From Bacteroidaceae bacterium (lineage in GTDB: Bacteria > Bacteroidota > Bacteroidia > Bacteroidales > Bacteroidaceae): a stretch of DNA of 64,000 nt. Below the pieces are notes generated by a model, which did no database searches, was not told where the DNA came from, and was given only the letters and a program-made list of their open reading frames with translations. The position numbers and the translations under genes were made by a program. How positions within the stretch are numbered: the stretch's first letter is position 1; each line of letters starts with the position of its first letter. Below, one piece after another: positions 45,863 to 54,584 of this stretch. Location: NCBI GenBank assembly GCA_017555585.1, contig JAFZGA010000002.1, positions 62,001-126,000 of the forward strand, given 5' to 3'.

Positions 45863-46537
45863 TTATTGATGGATCTCTGTGGCTACCTGCCCGTCGAACA
45901 TATTTATCACACGCCCTGCATACGAGGCATCACGCAACGAGTGGGTGACCATAACCACCGTGGTACCCTCACCATTGAGTTGCTTGAGCAGTTCCATGAC
46001 CTCAATACCTTTCCTTGAGTCAAGGTTACCCGTGGGCTCATCGGCGAAGATTATCTTGGGATTGGTGACCACGGCACGCGCAATGGCCACACGCTGTTGC
46101 TGACCGCCCGACAGCTGTTGTGGGAAATGACCCGCACGGTGCGCGATGTCCATCCGTTCCATAGCCTCCTCGACCCTCTTCTTGCGCTCCTTTTTGGGAA
46201 CGCCCATATAAAGCAGGGGCAACTCTATGTTCTCGTACACATTGAGGTCATCGATAAGGTTGAAGCTCTGGAACACGAACCCTATGACACCCTTCCTGAG
46301 TGCCGTGCGCTCGTCCTCGCCAAAGAGAGCCACGTCGGTCCCGTTCAGGCAATAGCTGCCCTCGGTAGGGCTGTCAAGCAGGCCCAATATGTTCATCAAT
46401 GTGGACTTGCCACAACCCGACGGCCCCATAATGGCCACGAACTCACCCTTTGCTACCTCTATGTCCACTCCATTGAGCGCCCAAGTCTCGACGTCCTCGG
46501 TGCGGAACACTTTCCTGATGTTTTCAGTCTTGATCAT
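45863..46537 (-). CDS. ABC transporter ATP-binding protein (MacB/LolD type)
   Basis: About 224 residues from MIKTENIRKVFRTED, the usual start of this family (in-frame ATGs at 46546 and 46558 are possible). Walker A GPSGCGKST, Q-loop VFQSFN, signature LSGGQQQR, Walker B IIFADEPTGNLDS, H-loop VTHSL. Powers the FtsX-like permease encoded next to it. Confidence 0.93.
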   Translation of the reverse strand: MIKTENIRKVFRTEDVETWALNGVDIEVAKGEFVAIMGPSGCGKSTLMNILGLLDSPTEGSYCLNGTDVALFGEDERTALRKGVIGFVFQSFNLIDDLNVYENIELPLLYMGVPKKERKKRVEEAMERMDIAHRAGHFPQQLSGGQQQRVAIARAVVTNPKIIFADEPTGNLDSRKGIEVMELLKQLNGEGTTVVMVTHSLRDASYAGRVINMFDGQVATEIHQ

Positions 46538-46598
46538 CTTTTCCATAATTCTATACAAAATTAAACAAATACATTATATTCCAAAATTCACTCACATA

Positions 46599-47849
46599 CT
46601 ATTTAAGCTTTACCCTTGCGGCATCAATGAACTCCGCGTATGATGATGTTATCACCACATCGCCTGGCTCAAGGCCCTTGATTACCTCCAGCTGCTTGGG
46701 GTTCTGCCGGCCTATTACAACCGGTGTACGCACGGCCACATCGCCGGTCTCGTCAAGGCGATAGACGTAATGCCCGGCCGATACGGAGTAGAAATCACCG
46801 CGTGGTATCATCAATGCACTCTCGGGCTTGCCTAACTCTACCTGAACACGCAGGCTCTTGCCCACACGGATATTGTCGGGTTTCGCTCCGGTGAACTGGA
46901 GCTCTACATCAAATGTCTTGCCCTTGACTTCAGGGACTACCCTTGTTATGAGCAATGGGTATTTCTCATCCTGCCAGGTTGTGGAGGCCGGCAAGCCGGT
47001 GGATATGCGGTCAATGTAATATTCATTCAACGAGGCCTTCACCTTGTAGTCTTCAAGGATCTTGAGCTCGGCGACACGTTCGCCCGCTGATACCCTTTGT
47101 CCTACAGCGAACGACAGGCCGCCCAACTGCCCACGCACAGGGCTCAGCACAACAAGGTTTGCGGCACGGCGCACGACACGCTCATATACACTGCGGCCGC
47201 TTGCCAGCTCATTGTCGAGCAACGAACGCTGCAACACGGTCATCACAGAATCGTAGCGGAGACTCTCGAGCGTAAGGCGGGTGCGCTCCACATTGTACCT
47301 GTACTCATTCTCGGCAACCTCGAGCTGTGCCTTGCTCTTTATACCCATGGCAGCCTCTTCCTTATCAAGGTTATAGCTCTTGGTAAGGCGCGCCATCTCA
47401 TACTCGGCCTGCAGTACCTGCTGACGCAGTGTCAGGCTCTTCTGCTCCATCTGATAGCACTGCTGTGCATGGTTCATCTGCTGTTTCTCCCACAGTATCC
47501 TCTGCTCCTCAATCTCCCTCATGAGTTCAGGGTTATCAATGACAAGGATTGTGTCACCGGCCTCAAGCATGGCTCCTTCACCTGCAACCACGCGTGAGAC
47601 AAAACCTCCCTCACCGCAGTTCACCTGTACGTTTGATATGGGCTGTACCACTCCCTCTACATCAAGATATTCACTGAACTCACCGAGCGTAGCCTCGGCC
47701 ATATCCACCTCCTTAGCCTTCACGTATACCGTGTACGGTGCAAGCAGCATAGGGAGAGTCACGCCAAGTACTGTAACGATTACCAGCCCCAGTAGCATTG
47801 AGTAGGCGTGTCTTACATACCACGGGCGTCTTTTGATTCTAATATCCAT
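46599..47849 (-). CDS. HlyD-type efflux periplasmic adaptor
   Basis: 416 residues: N-terminal membrane helix (about 15-37), barrel-sandwich domain halves around VNCGEGGFVSRVVAGEGAML and VRGQLGGLSFAVGQRVSAGERV, a long coiled-coil hairpin between them (about 115-215), then the beta-barrel and membrane-proximal domain. It bridges the ABC permease and the TolC channel. Order TolC, HlyD, ATPase, permease on the minus strand, gaps 18-62 bp. Confidence 0.92.
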   Translation of the reverse strand: MDIRIKRRPWYVRHAYSMLLGLVIVTVLGVTLPMLLAPYTVYVKAKEVDMAEATLGEFSEYLDVEGVVQPISNVQVNCGEGGFVSRVVAGEGAMLEAGDTILVIDNPELMREIEEQRILWEKQQMNHAQQCYQMEQKSLTLRQQVLQAEYEMARLTKSYNLDKEEAAMGIKSKAQLEVAENEYRYNVERTRLTLESLRYDSVMTVLQRSLLDNELASGRSVYERVVRRAANLVVLSPVRGQLGGLSFAVGQRVSAGERVAELKILEDYKVKASLNEYYIDRISTGLPASTTWQDEKYPLLITRVVPEVKGKTFDVELQFTGAKPDNIRVGKSLRVQVELGKPESALMIPRGDFYSVSAGHYVYRLDETGDVAVRTPVVIGRQNPKQLEVIKGLEPGDVVITSSYAEFIDAARVKLK

Positions 47850-47867
47850 TATTCTTATGTTTTTATT

Positions 47868-49298
47868 TTATTCAAAAACCTTGCCGCCTGTCATACTGCG
47901 CAACCCGTAATACAGGCTCCAAAAATGCTCAATGGCGCTGATGTGGCCACGGTAGGCGGCATCCTTCTCCTGTGTGGCCGTGTTGAAATCGAGAATGGTG
48001 GACTTGCCGAGCATATAAAGGTGCCTTGCGACATCGTAGCGCTGTTGGGCAAGCTGGGCTGTCTTAGCGGCAATCTCCACGCGATAGGCCTGCAGGTTGA
48101 ACTGCCTGACAAGACGGCCAATGTTTATCTCGAAATCCTTGTACTCCTGCTCGACCTGAGTCTCTATGAGCCTTAGATTGGACTCGGCGACCTTTACACG
48201 TCCCTTACCCCTGCCCCAATCAAGTATGGGCAAGGAGATGCCGATGCTTGCATATTCTTGGTTAAGCGGCGAACGGTAACTGCCCGGCAGGTTGTCGGCT
48301 GTCTGTGAAAGACCCAGCTGGAAATAGAGGTCTGCCTGCAGTCCCGAGTTGGCCTTTGCCTGCGCAAGGTTGCTCTGTCCCTCAAGCAGACGCAGTTCAA
48401 AGGAGACCGGATCGGGGCTATACTCACGTGCAAGAGCCAGCACCTTCTCGGGCTCCACATGCAGGCTGGGGACCACGGGATCGACCTTGACTTCGACGAC
48501 AACACCATTGTCAATGGAGAGATAGGAACAGAGAGTCTGCATCGCATCATCAAGCTGGTTACGTGCACTCAGGACATTGGCCTCGGCCGACACTCTGTTG
48601 AGCTCAAGCTGCAACATCTCGCTCTCGGTTATCCTGCCGATATCGTACCGTCCTCGCGCATACCTGTTCAATGTATCGGCCGAAGCGTAGTTGTAGAGTG
48701 CTATTTCAAGTTCTGTCTGCGCCTGTGCCACGGCAAAGAAATAAGTAACCGCGCGCGAGGCTATCAGTTCAAGGCTCTCGTTGTAGCTTTTTTCGGCACG
48801 TGAATAATAGAGCGGCTCAATACGGCGTGACCACTTGAGGGAGTTGTAGCCGAACAGTGTCTGCTGGTAGCCTATCACAACAGGCTGTGAGTTGTAGGCT
48901 ACGGTCTTGTTCTCGAACTCGTCATTGCGCAGGAGCGTGCTCTTTAGGAAGAGCTGTCCACCGGTCAGGGCAATGTTCTGCGTGATGCAGAGTGTCGCGT
49001 TGGTGCTCAGCTGGTTCTGCCTGACAAAGGAGCTTGTGCCATCGGGCAATGTTATCTTGCTTATCGCACGGTTAAGCGCCGGACTCGACGAGAACGTGAG
49101 GCTGGGCAAGTAATTTGCCTTGTAGAACTTGTAGCTCCATTCCGAGGCAAGGAACGAGTGGCGCGCCACCCTGGAATCGGACGAGCGTGCCTGCGCAAAC
49201 ATGATGGCATTGTCAAGGGTAAGCTCAAGGGTGTCGGGCACAGCGGCCGTCGCAGTGAGCGTTGAAGCCATCAGCAGGCAAAAGATAATCTGTTTCAT
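47868..49298 (-). CDS. TolC family outer membrane efflux protein
   Basis: 476 residues with signal peptide (LLMASTLTATAA) and the repeated helical TolC pattern (SASEANVLSARNQLDDAMQTL; ETQVEQEYKDFEINIGRLVRQ). Forms the trimeric outer membrane duct for the ABC efflux system. First gene of the operon; a sigma-54-type promoter lies 51-65 bp upstream and a response regulator is divergent. Confidence 0.93.
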   Translation of the reverse strand: MKQIIFCLLMASTLTATAAVPDTLELTLDNAIMFAQARSSDSRVARHSFLASEWSYKFYKANYLPSLTFSSSPALNRAISKITLPDGTSSFVRQNQLSTNATLCITQNIALTGGQLFLKSTLLRNDEFENKTVAYNSQPVVIGYQQTLFGYNSLKWSRRIEPLYYSRAEKSYNESLELIASRAVTYFFAVAQAQTELEIALYNYASADTLNRYARGRYDIGRITESEMLQLELNRVSAEANVLSARNQLDDAMQTLCSYLSIDNGVVVEVKVDPVVPSLHVEPEKVLALAREYSPDPVSFELRLLEGQSNLAQAKANSGLQADLYFQLGLSQTADNLPGSYRSPLNQEYASIGISLPILDWGRGKGRVKVAESNLRLIETQVEQEYKDFEINIGRLVRQFNLQAYRVEIAAKTAQLAQQRYDVARHLYMLGKSTILDFNTATQEKDAAYRGHISAIEHFWSLYYGLRSMTGGKVFE

Positions 49299-49348
49299 AA
49301 ATCAATTCGGTTTTATTACGTGAATGACACATCGTCACATTCATATAA

Positions 49349-49363
49349 GCAAATTGCGTACCA
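49349..49363 (-). promoter_or_regulatory. Sigma-54 promoter of the efflux operon
   Basis: On the minus strand TGGTACGCAATTTGC matches the sigma-54 consensus TGGCACG-N4-TTGC with one mismatch and correct GG-GC spacing. Transcription would start about 38 bp before the TolC start codon. The divergent gene encodes a sigma-54 activator. Confidence 0.75.
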
Positions 49364-49420
49364 AAGCACTTACTCTATTAGCACACAACAACTTATCAAA
49401 ATTCAACAAAACACAACAGC

Positions 49421-49455
49421 GTGCATTAACGCACAAAAAACGTGCGATATCGAAC
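49421..49455. promoter_or_regulatory. Candidate upstream activator sites
   Basis: gtgcattaacgcac (49421-49434) is an inverted repeat; a related gtgcgatatcgaacac follows at 49442-49457. They lie about 85-120 bp upstream of the predicted sigma-54 start site, the usual distance for NtrC-type activators. Confidence 0.5.
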
Positions 49456-49488
49456 ACTTTTCAATACATTTTTTTAAAAATCAATTCT

Positions 49489-49496
49489 TATCTTTG
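49489..49496 (+). promoter_or_regulatory. -7 box of the response regulator gene
   Basis: TATCTTTG, exact TAnnTTTG match, 25 bp before the start codon; the -33 position is only T-rich. Confidence 0.5.
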
Positions 49497-49521
49497 CGGC
49501 ACGCAGTAAGCCATAACCGAC

Positions 49522-50895
49522 ATGTATAAAGGAAAGGTACTTATCATAGATGACAATGAGGACGTGTTGTTCTCGCTGAACCTGTTGCTTAAGCCACACA
49601 CCCAGGCAATAAGGGTGGCGACAGACCCGCAACGCATCGGGCACTTCATGAAGGTGTTCGAGCCCGACGTGATATTGCTTGACATGAACTTCACACGCGA
49701 CGCCGTGAGCGGCCAGGAGGGTTTCAGGTATCTTGAGCAGATTCTGGAGATAGACAAGGACGCTGTGGTCATCTTCATGACGGCGTACTCCGATACGGAG
49801 AAGGCCATCAGGGCGATCAAGGCAGGAGCCACAGACTTCATCCCCAAACCGTGGGACAATGACAAGTTGCTGGCAACCCTGAAATCGGGAATGGAGCTGA
49901 GGATGTCGCGCTTTGAGGTCACGAGCCTGAAGGAGAAGATTGTTGCGCTTGGCGGATACGGCAGTGCCGAAGGCCCGATACTTATTGGCGAGTCGCCGGC
50001 AATGCAGAGGATAAAGGCAAACATAGGGCGCTTTGCGATGACCGATGCCAACATACTGGTACTTGGAGAGAACGGCACAGGAAAGGACGTGGTGGCACGC
50101 CTCATTCACCAGATGTCGCAACGTAACGAGAACCCGTTCGTGGCGATTGACCTGGGCACAGTGCCCGAAGCGTTGTTCGAGAGCGAACTTTTCGGTTACG
50201 AGAAAGGGGCGTTCACTGGGGCAGGCTCGGCCAAGGCCGGAAGAATGGAGGTGGCATCGGGCGGCACGCTCTTCCTTGACGAGATAGGTAACCTGTCACC
50301 GCAGGCACAGAGCAAGCTGCTAACAGCTATAGAGAAGCGCGAGATAACGCGTGTAGGCGGTACAAAGGAGCGCAATATCGATGTAAGGATTATATCGGCC
50401 ACGAATGCCGACCTGCAGTCAATGGTAAGTGAGGGCACTTTCAGGCAGGACCTGCTCTACAGGGTAAACACCATTGAGATAGAGATTCCGCCACTGCGTG
50501 ACAGGGGTGAGGACGTGATACTGCTTGCCGAGTATTTCCTTGAGAAATTCGCCGGCAAGTACAATAAGAAGATAAAGGGATTCAGCAGGGACTCGAGGAT
50601 TATGCTTGAGAAATACCACTGGCCAGGCAACGTCAGGGAACTGCAGCACGCCATTGAGAGAGCCGTGATAATGGAGGACACGTCATTGATAAGGCCGTAC
50701 AGCCTGATGATTCCGCAGAAGGAGCAGCAACAGAAGGCGTCCGTGCACACTGGCGAGCTGACAATGAACCTTGAGGAGCTTGAGCGTGATGCCATAGAAA
50801 GGGCAATGAAACGCGCCAACGGCAACATAAGCCGTGCGGCTGAGCTATTGGGAATAACAAGATACGCGCTGTACCGCAAATTAGGCAAACAATAA
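49522..50895 (+). CDS. Sigma-54-dependent response regulator (NtrC family)
   Basis: 457 residues. Receiver domain with acidic pocket Asp10/Asp11, phospho-acceptor Asp54 (ILLDMNF) and Lys in PKPW; AAA+ domain with Walker A GENGTGKD (about 178), the sigma-54 contact loop GAFTGA (about 232) and Walker B TLFLDEIG; Fis-type helix-turn-helix at the C-terminus (ISRAAELLGITRYALYRKLG). It should activate the divergent TolC operon from the sigma-54 promoter found there. Followed 14 bp later by its kinase. Confidence 0.95.
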   Translation: MYKGKVLIIDDNEDVLFSLNLLLKPHTQAIRVATDPQRIGHFMKVFEPDVILLDMNFTRDAVSGQEGFRYLEQILEIDKDAVVIFMTAYSDTEKAIRAIKAGATDFIPKPWDNDKLLATLKSGMELRMSRFEVTSLKEKIVALGGYGSAEGPILIGESPAMQRIKANIGRFAMTDANILVLGENGTGKDVVARLIHQMSQRNENPFVAIDLGTVPEALFESELFGYEKGAFTGAGSAKAGRMEVASGGTLFLDEIGNLSPQAQSKLLTAIEKREITRVGGTKERNIDVRIISATNADLQSMVSEGTFRQDLLYRVNTIEIEIPPLRDRGEDVILLAEYFLEKFAGKYNKKIKGFSRDSRIMLEKYHWPGNVRELQHAIERAVIMEDTSLIRPYSLMIPQKEQQQKASVHTGELTMNLEELERDAIERAMKRANGNISRAAELLGITRYALYRKLGKQ

Positions 50896-50909
50896 AAGCA
50901 GACGGTTTC

Positions 50910-52139
50910 ATGAAAAAGGAGTTCATCATAAACATAATACTCATAGCCACAAGCATTACTGTCGCCGCCATTGCCTACATGCATTCTTTGTGGATGTGCG
51001 GTACGGGAGCTTCAATTGCCTGTGTGGCTATTATATGCAGACAGATTATGCTGTACGCAAGGTTCGAGAAGATGCTCGAGAGCGAGAGAAAGCATCAGAG
51101 GCAGCTACAGAAGAGATTGACAGGAAGCGAGATGGAGCTGCACTTCTACAAGCAACTGATTGACAAGGTCGATGCAGCTGTCATTGTGGCTACGGACAAC
51201 GGCCTTGCCGAGTGGCGCAACCGCACAGCAGACAAGCTTATAGGCAACGGGGAGTCAATGCCCAAGGAGATTACCGATGCAGTAAGGGAGAACAGATACG
51301 AGCTTACGATAGACGGTACGGAGTACACCCTGAGCAGCACGCGCATAACAAGCGGAGGCTCGTACCGCAATATTGTAGTGCTGAAGGATATACACAACTC
51401 CATCGAAAAGAGCAAGATCGAGTCCTGGCACAAGTTGGTAAGAGTACTTACCCACGAAATCATGAACTCAATGACACCTATTATCTCGCTGTCGGCTACC
51501 CTGTGCGACAACATAAGGAACAGCACCGTGCTTGACGGAAACGAGGAACTGGAGAGCGTACGCCAGGGAGTTGAGATAATCAACAGGCGCAGCACCAGCC
51601 TTCTATCGTTTGTAGAGAACTACAGGAAACTCACACGCCTGGCAGCCCCACAAAAGAGTTGTTTTACAATAAAGGAGTTTGTGGACGAATTGCAGAGGCT
51701 TTATACCGAGCCATTCATCAAGTTCCGGATAGAGGGATGCGACAACGCTACCATCAATGCCGACAGGACACAGTTGGAACAGGTGGTCATCAACCTTATA
51801 AAGAATGCGCTTGAGGCGTGCGCGGAAAAAGCAATATGCATTGATGAGAGCAGTGAAGGATACGCACAAGAGGTCATCCTCACGTTCGGGATGGACACCG
51901 AGGAAGGAAACCAGAAGGCCATCATTGAGGTAAAGGACAACGGAATAGGAATCATAGCTCCTGCGCAGGAACAGATTTTCGTACCGTTCTTCACGACAAA
52001 GAGAAACGGTAGCGGAATAGGACTGTCACTCAGCAAACAGATTATCGTGAACCACGGAGGAATGATTGACGTGGTATCAAGCGAGGGAGAGGGATGTTGC
52101 GTAATCATCTCGTTGCCGAGGATGATTCCCTTGAACTAA
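50910..52139 (+). CDS. Sensor histidine kinase
   Basis: 409 residues: two N-terminal membrane helices (about 7-25 and 30-48) with almost no periplasmic loop, PAS-like segment (about 75-165), HisKA with phosphorylated His182 (THEIMNSMTPI) and HATPase_c with N box (NLIKNALEAC), DNGIG and GSGIGLSLSK. NtrY-like. The short loop suggests sensing in or at the membrane, for example envelope stress or the efflux substrate. Partner of the preceding regulator. Confidence 0.93.
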   Translation: MKKEFIINIILIATSITVAAIAYMHSLWMCGTGASIACVAIICRQIMLYARFEKMLESERKHQRQLQKRLTGSEMELHFYKQLIDKVDAAVIVATDNGLAEWRNRTADKLIGNGESMPKEITDAVRENRYELTIDGTEYTLSSTRITSGGSYRNIVVLKDIHNSIEKSKIESWHKLVRVLTHEIMNSMTPIISLSATLCDNIRNSTVLDGNEELESVRQGVEIINRRSTSLLSFVENYRKLTRLAAPQKSCFTIKEFVDELQRLYTEPFIKFRIEGCDNATINADRTQLEQVVINLIKNALEACAEKAICIDESSEGYAQEVILTFGMDTEEGNQKAIIEVKDNGIGIIAPAQEQIFVPFFTTKRNGSGIGLSLSKQIIVNHGGMIDVVSSEGEGCCVIISLPRMIPLN

Positions 52140-52255
52140 AGACACTCACCAACGAAGGCGTGGTACATATTGTTGATATCAAACGCAAACGCAAATTCCC
52201 GTTGTTGCATTTTATAGGAAGGATAAAAGGGTAAAACAAGCAATAAAGAAAAATA

Positions 52256-52290
52256 TCCCCAAGGCCACCGCCTATAGGTACTCTTGGGAA
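52256..52290. terminator. Weak hairpin between kinase and serine recombinase genes
   Basis: tccccaag / cttgggaa, seven of eight paired; convergent genes. Confidence 0.35.
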
Positions 52291-52300
52291 ATTGTTGTGT

Positions 52301-52936
52301 TTAGTCACAAAACTCTTTCTTCAATCTCATAACAGTAAAAATTCCAACGCCTTCAATCTTGGCGATATTCCTCACCGGATATCCTCTCTTCAGTAGCTTG
52401 ATAACTCCGGCATACTGCTCCGCTTTCTCTTCTTTCGATTTGCGGTAGCCGGTCTTTCTACCAAGTTTGCCGCCACCTCGTTTATAGAGTTCACGGCCAC
52501 TGTCAAGACGAAATTTTATATTCTCTCGTTCCATCTGGGCTACAGTGCCAAGAATAGCTATAAAGATTGTAAGGAAAGGATGCTCTTTACCTGAATCGTC
52601 AAATATGCTAAGGTTCTCTTTCTGAAAATAGACATTCAGTTTGTGTTCCTTACATAGCATAACGTTTTTGAGTACCTCGTCTACATCTCTACCAAGACGA
52701 GAGAGTTCTGACAAGAGTAGGATTTTTACATTATTGAAAATGCAGTATTCCAAGCATTCAGTGAGAATTGGTCTTTCTGCATTTTTCTTTGCTCCTGATA
52801 TTTTCTCTTCGTATATCTTTACGATTGTGTGGTTTTTCTGTTTGGCGAGAATTTTCAAGTCCTCAATTTGGCGTTCATTACTCTGCCGTTCTCCTAAACT
52901 TGAAACTCTCGAATAGATTACTGCTGTTTTGTTCAT
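52301..52936 (-). CDS. Serine recombinase (resolvase/invertase family)
   Basis: 211 residues with the resolvase catalytic domain: YSRVSS with nucleophile Ser12, SELSRLGRDVDEVL, and the E-helix (FIAILGTVAQMERENIKFRL), then a C-terminal helix-turn-helix (YPVRNIAKIEGVGIFTVMRL). Catalyses site-specific inversion or resolution through a Ser-DNA link. Located between the efflux locus and the ATPase genes, at a change in base composition, which fits a composite-element junction. Confidence 0.9.
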   Translation of the reverse strand: MNKTAVIYSRVSSLGERQSNERQIEDLKILAKQKNHTIVKIYEEKISGAKKNAERPILTECLEYCIFNNVKILLLSELSRLGRDVDEVLKNVMLCKEHKLNVYFQKENLSIFDDSGKEHPFLTIFIAILGTVAQMERENIKFRLDSGRELYKRGGGKLGRKTGYRKSKEEKAEQYAGVIKLLKRGYPVRNIAKIEGVGIFTVMRLKKEFCD

Positions 52937-53119
52937 ATAAATCTTTGATTAAAATGGTTACTGAAATATTGTGTTCAGTAGCGTTATTTGCTATTATTTG
53001 AACACAAAAACTGTTGAACATAAGATATAACAGTATGGGAAATGTGAAAAAATTCAGAAAACAATGGCGGATTATGTGAAAACAAGACCTATTTTAGTGT
53101 GTAATTATGTGAAACTTGT

Positions 53120-53127
53120 TATATTTG
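53120..53127 (+). promoter_or_regulatory. -7 box of the DUF4143 ATPase gene
   Basis: TATATTTG, exact TAnnTTTG match 26 bp before the start codon; no clear TTTG at -33. Confidence 0.45.
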
Positions 53128-53153
53128 CATATCATTATTAATACTTTAGCTGT

Positions 53154-54494
53154 ATGGAGAAGTTGCTTAAAAGAAAGATAGATGCTTATTTGGTTGATTG
53201 GAAGAATAATCCAGATAGAAAACCTCTCATCATAAAGGGTGCACGCCAAATTGGAAAGACGCACTCCATAGAATGGTTCGCCAATAAAAATTACGCAAAT
53301 GTGATACAAATCAACTTTGTGGAACAAAAGAAATACAAAGCGATATTTGATGACGGATTTGAGGTTGATATGATTCTCAAAAACATCTCGCTACTGAACC
53401 CTAAATTCAAATTTGTACCTGGTGAAACAATATTCTTCTTTGATGAATTGCAGGCTTGTCCTAATTGTGCAACGTCATTGAAATTCTTTAAACTTGATGG
53501 CAGATTCGATGTTATCTGTTCCGGTTCTTTGATGGGTATCAACTATAAAGAGATTGAATCCAATAGCGTGGGCTATAAGGAAGACTACGAAATGCATTCA
53601 ATGGATTTTGAGGAGTTCCTTTGGGCAAAGGGATACAATGAGGATTTTATTGAGGACCTTTATAAGCATATGCTGGAAGTAAAGCCTCTTGGACAATTGC
53701 AGATGGATATTCTTATGGAATTGTTCCGTGACTATGTAACTATAGGTGGTATGCCCGAGGTTGTAAACACATACATCAAAAACAAAAACTTTAGCGGCAC
53801 ATTGGCTATTCAAAAGCAGTTGCTAAAAGACTACGAAGAGGACATTACAAAATATGTAGAAGGATTGGATAAAGCAAAAGTAAAGGCTGTATACAACCAT
53901 ATATCAACATTTCTGGCTAAGGAAAACAAGCGTTTCCAAATTACAAAGATTGGCAAGAATGCACGCAACAGAGATTACATCGGTTGTGTAGAATGGCTTT
54001 CCGATGCCGGTGTAATCAACATATGCTATTGTATGAACCAGCCCGAGCTTCCTCTTAAAGGGAACTACGACCCCAAACTATATAAAATATATTTCAAAGA
54101 CACAGGACTTTTGATTGCCTCACTTGACGAGGAAGCTCAAGAAGATTTGAGAGCCAATAAGAATTTGGGCACATATAAGGGGGCTATTTATGAGAATATA
54201 GTAGGAGATATGCTTGTAAAACAGGGATATAACCTCTACTATTATAGCAATGACAGACCTTCAATAGAGATGGACTTTTTTGTAAGAGATGCCGACTCGC
54301 TTATACCAATAGAAGTAAAAGCCAACGATGGAGCAACGGCATCACTGAACAACCTATTGAGAGAAGATAAATATCCCGATGTAAAATACGGTATCAAGTT
54401 GGGATATAAGAATATCGGTTTCAATGGCAAATTCTATACATTCCCATACTTCCTTACTTTCCTGTTAAAGAGGTTTGTAGGAGGAAGGGAATAA
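53154..54494 (+). CDS. AAA ATPase with DUF4143 domain
   Basis: 446 residues: AAA_14 domain with Walker A GARQIGKTH (29-37), Walker B IFFFDELQAC and a C-terminal DUF4143 nuclease-like domain containing the EMDFFVRD...IPIEVKAND motif typical of PD-(D/E)XK-like folds. These stand-alone ATPases are abundant in Bacteroidales; function unknown. Single gene in element B. Confidence 0.88.
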   Translation: MEKLLKRKIDAYLVDWKNNPDRKPLIIKGARQIGKTHSIEWFANKNYANVIQINFVEQKKYKAIFDDGFEVDMILKNISLLNPKFKFVPGETIFFFDELQACPNCATSLKFFKLDGRFDVICSGSLMGINYKEIESNSVGYKEDYEMHSMDFEEFLWAKGYNEDFIEDLYKHMLEVKPLGQLQMDILMELFRDYVTIGGMPEVVNTYIKNKNFSGTLAIQKQLLKDYEEDITKYVEGLDKAKVKAVYNHISTFLAKENKRFQITKIGKNARNRDYIGCVEWLSDAGVINICYCMNQPELPLKGNYDPKLYKIYFKDTGLLIASLDEEAQEDLRANKNLGTYKGAIYENIVGDMLVKQGYNLYYYSNDRPSIEMDFFVRDADSLIPIEVKANDGATASLNNLLREDKYPDVKYGIKLGYKNIGFNGKFYTFPYFLTFLLKRFVGGRE

Positions 54495-54584
54495 TTTGAC
54501 ATAACTTGATACAATTATTATTCGCACATAACTCATTACACGAACAAATAAAATGTTTTAAAACTTTAGCATTCATAATTTATT

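Noticed and set aside
49474-50121. Two minus-strand frames of about 205-215 codons over the response regulator
   Set aside because: Antisense to the receiver and start of the AAA domain; G/C-rich coding sequence gives long shadows.
52094-52234. 46-codon frame overlapping the end of the histidine kinase gene and running beyond it
   Set aside because: Starts within the kinase in another frame, no family, no promoter or ribosome site; probably chance.
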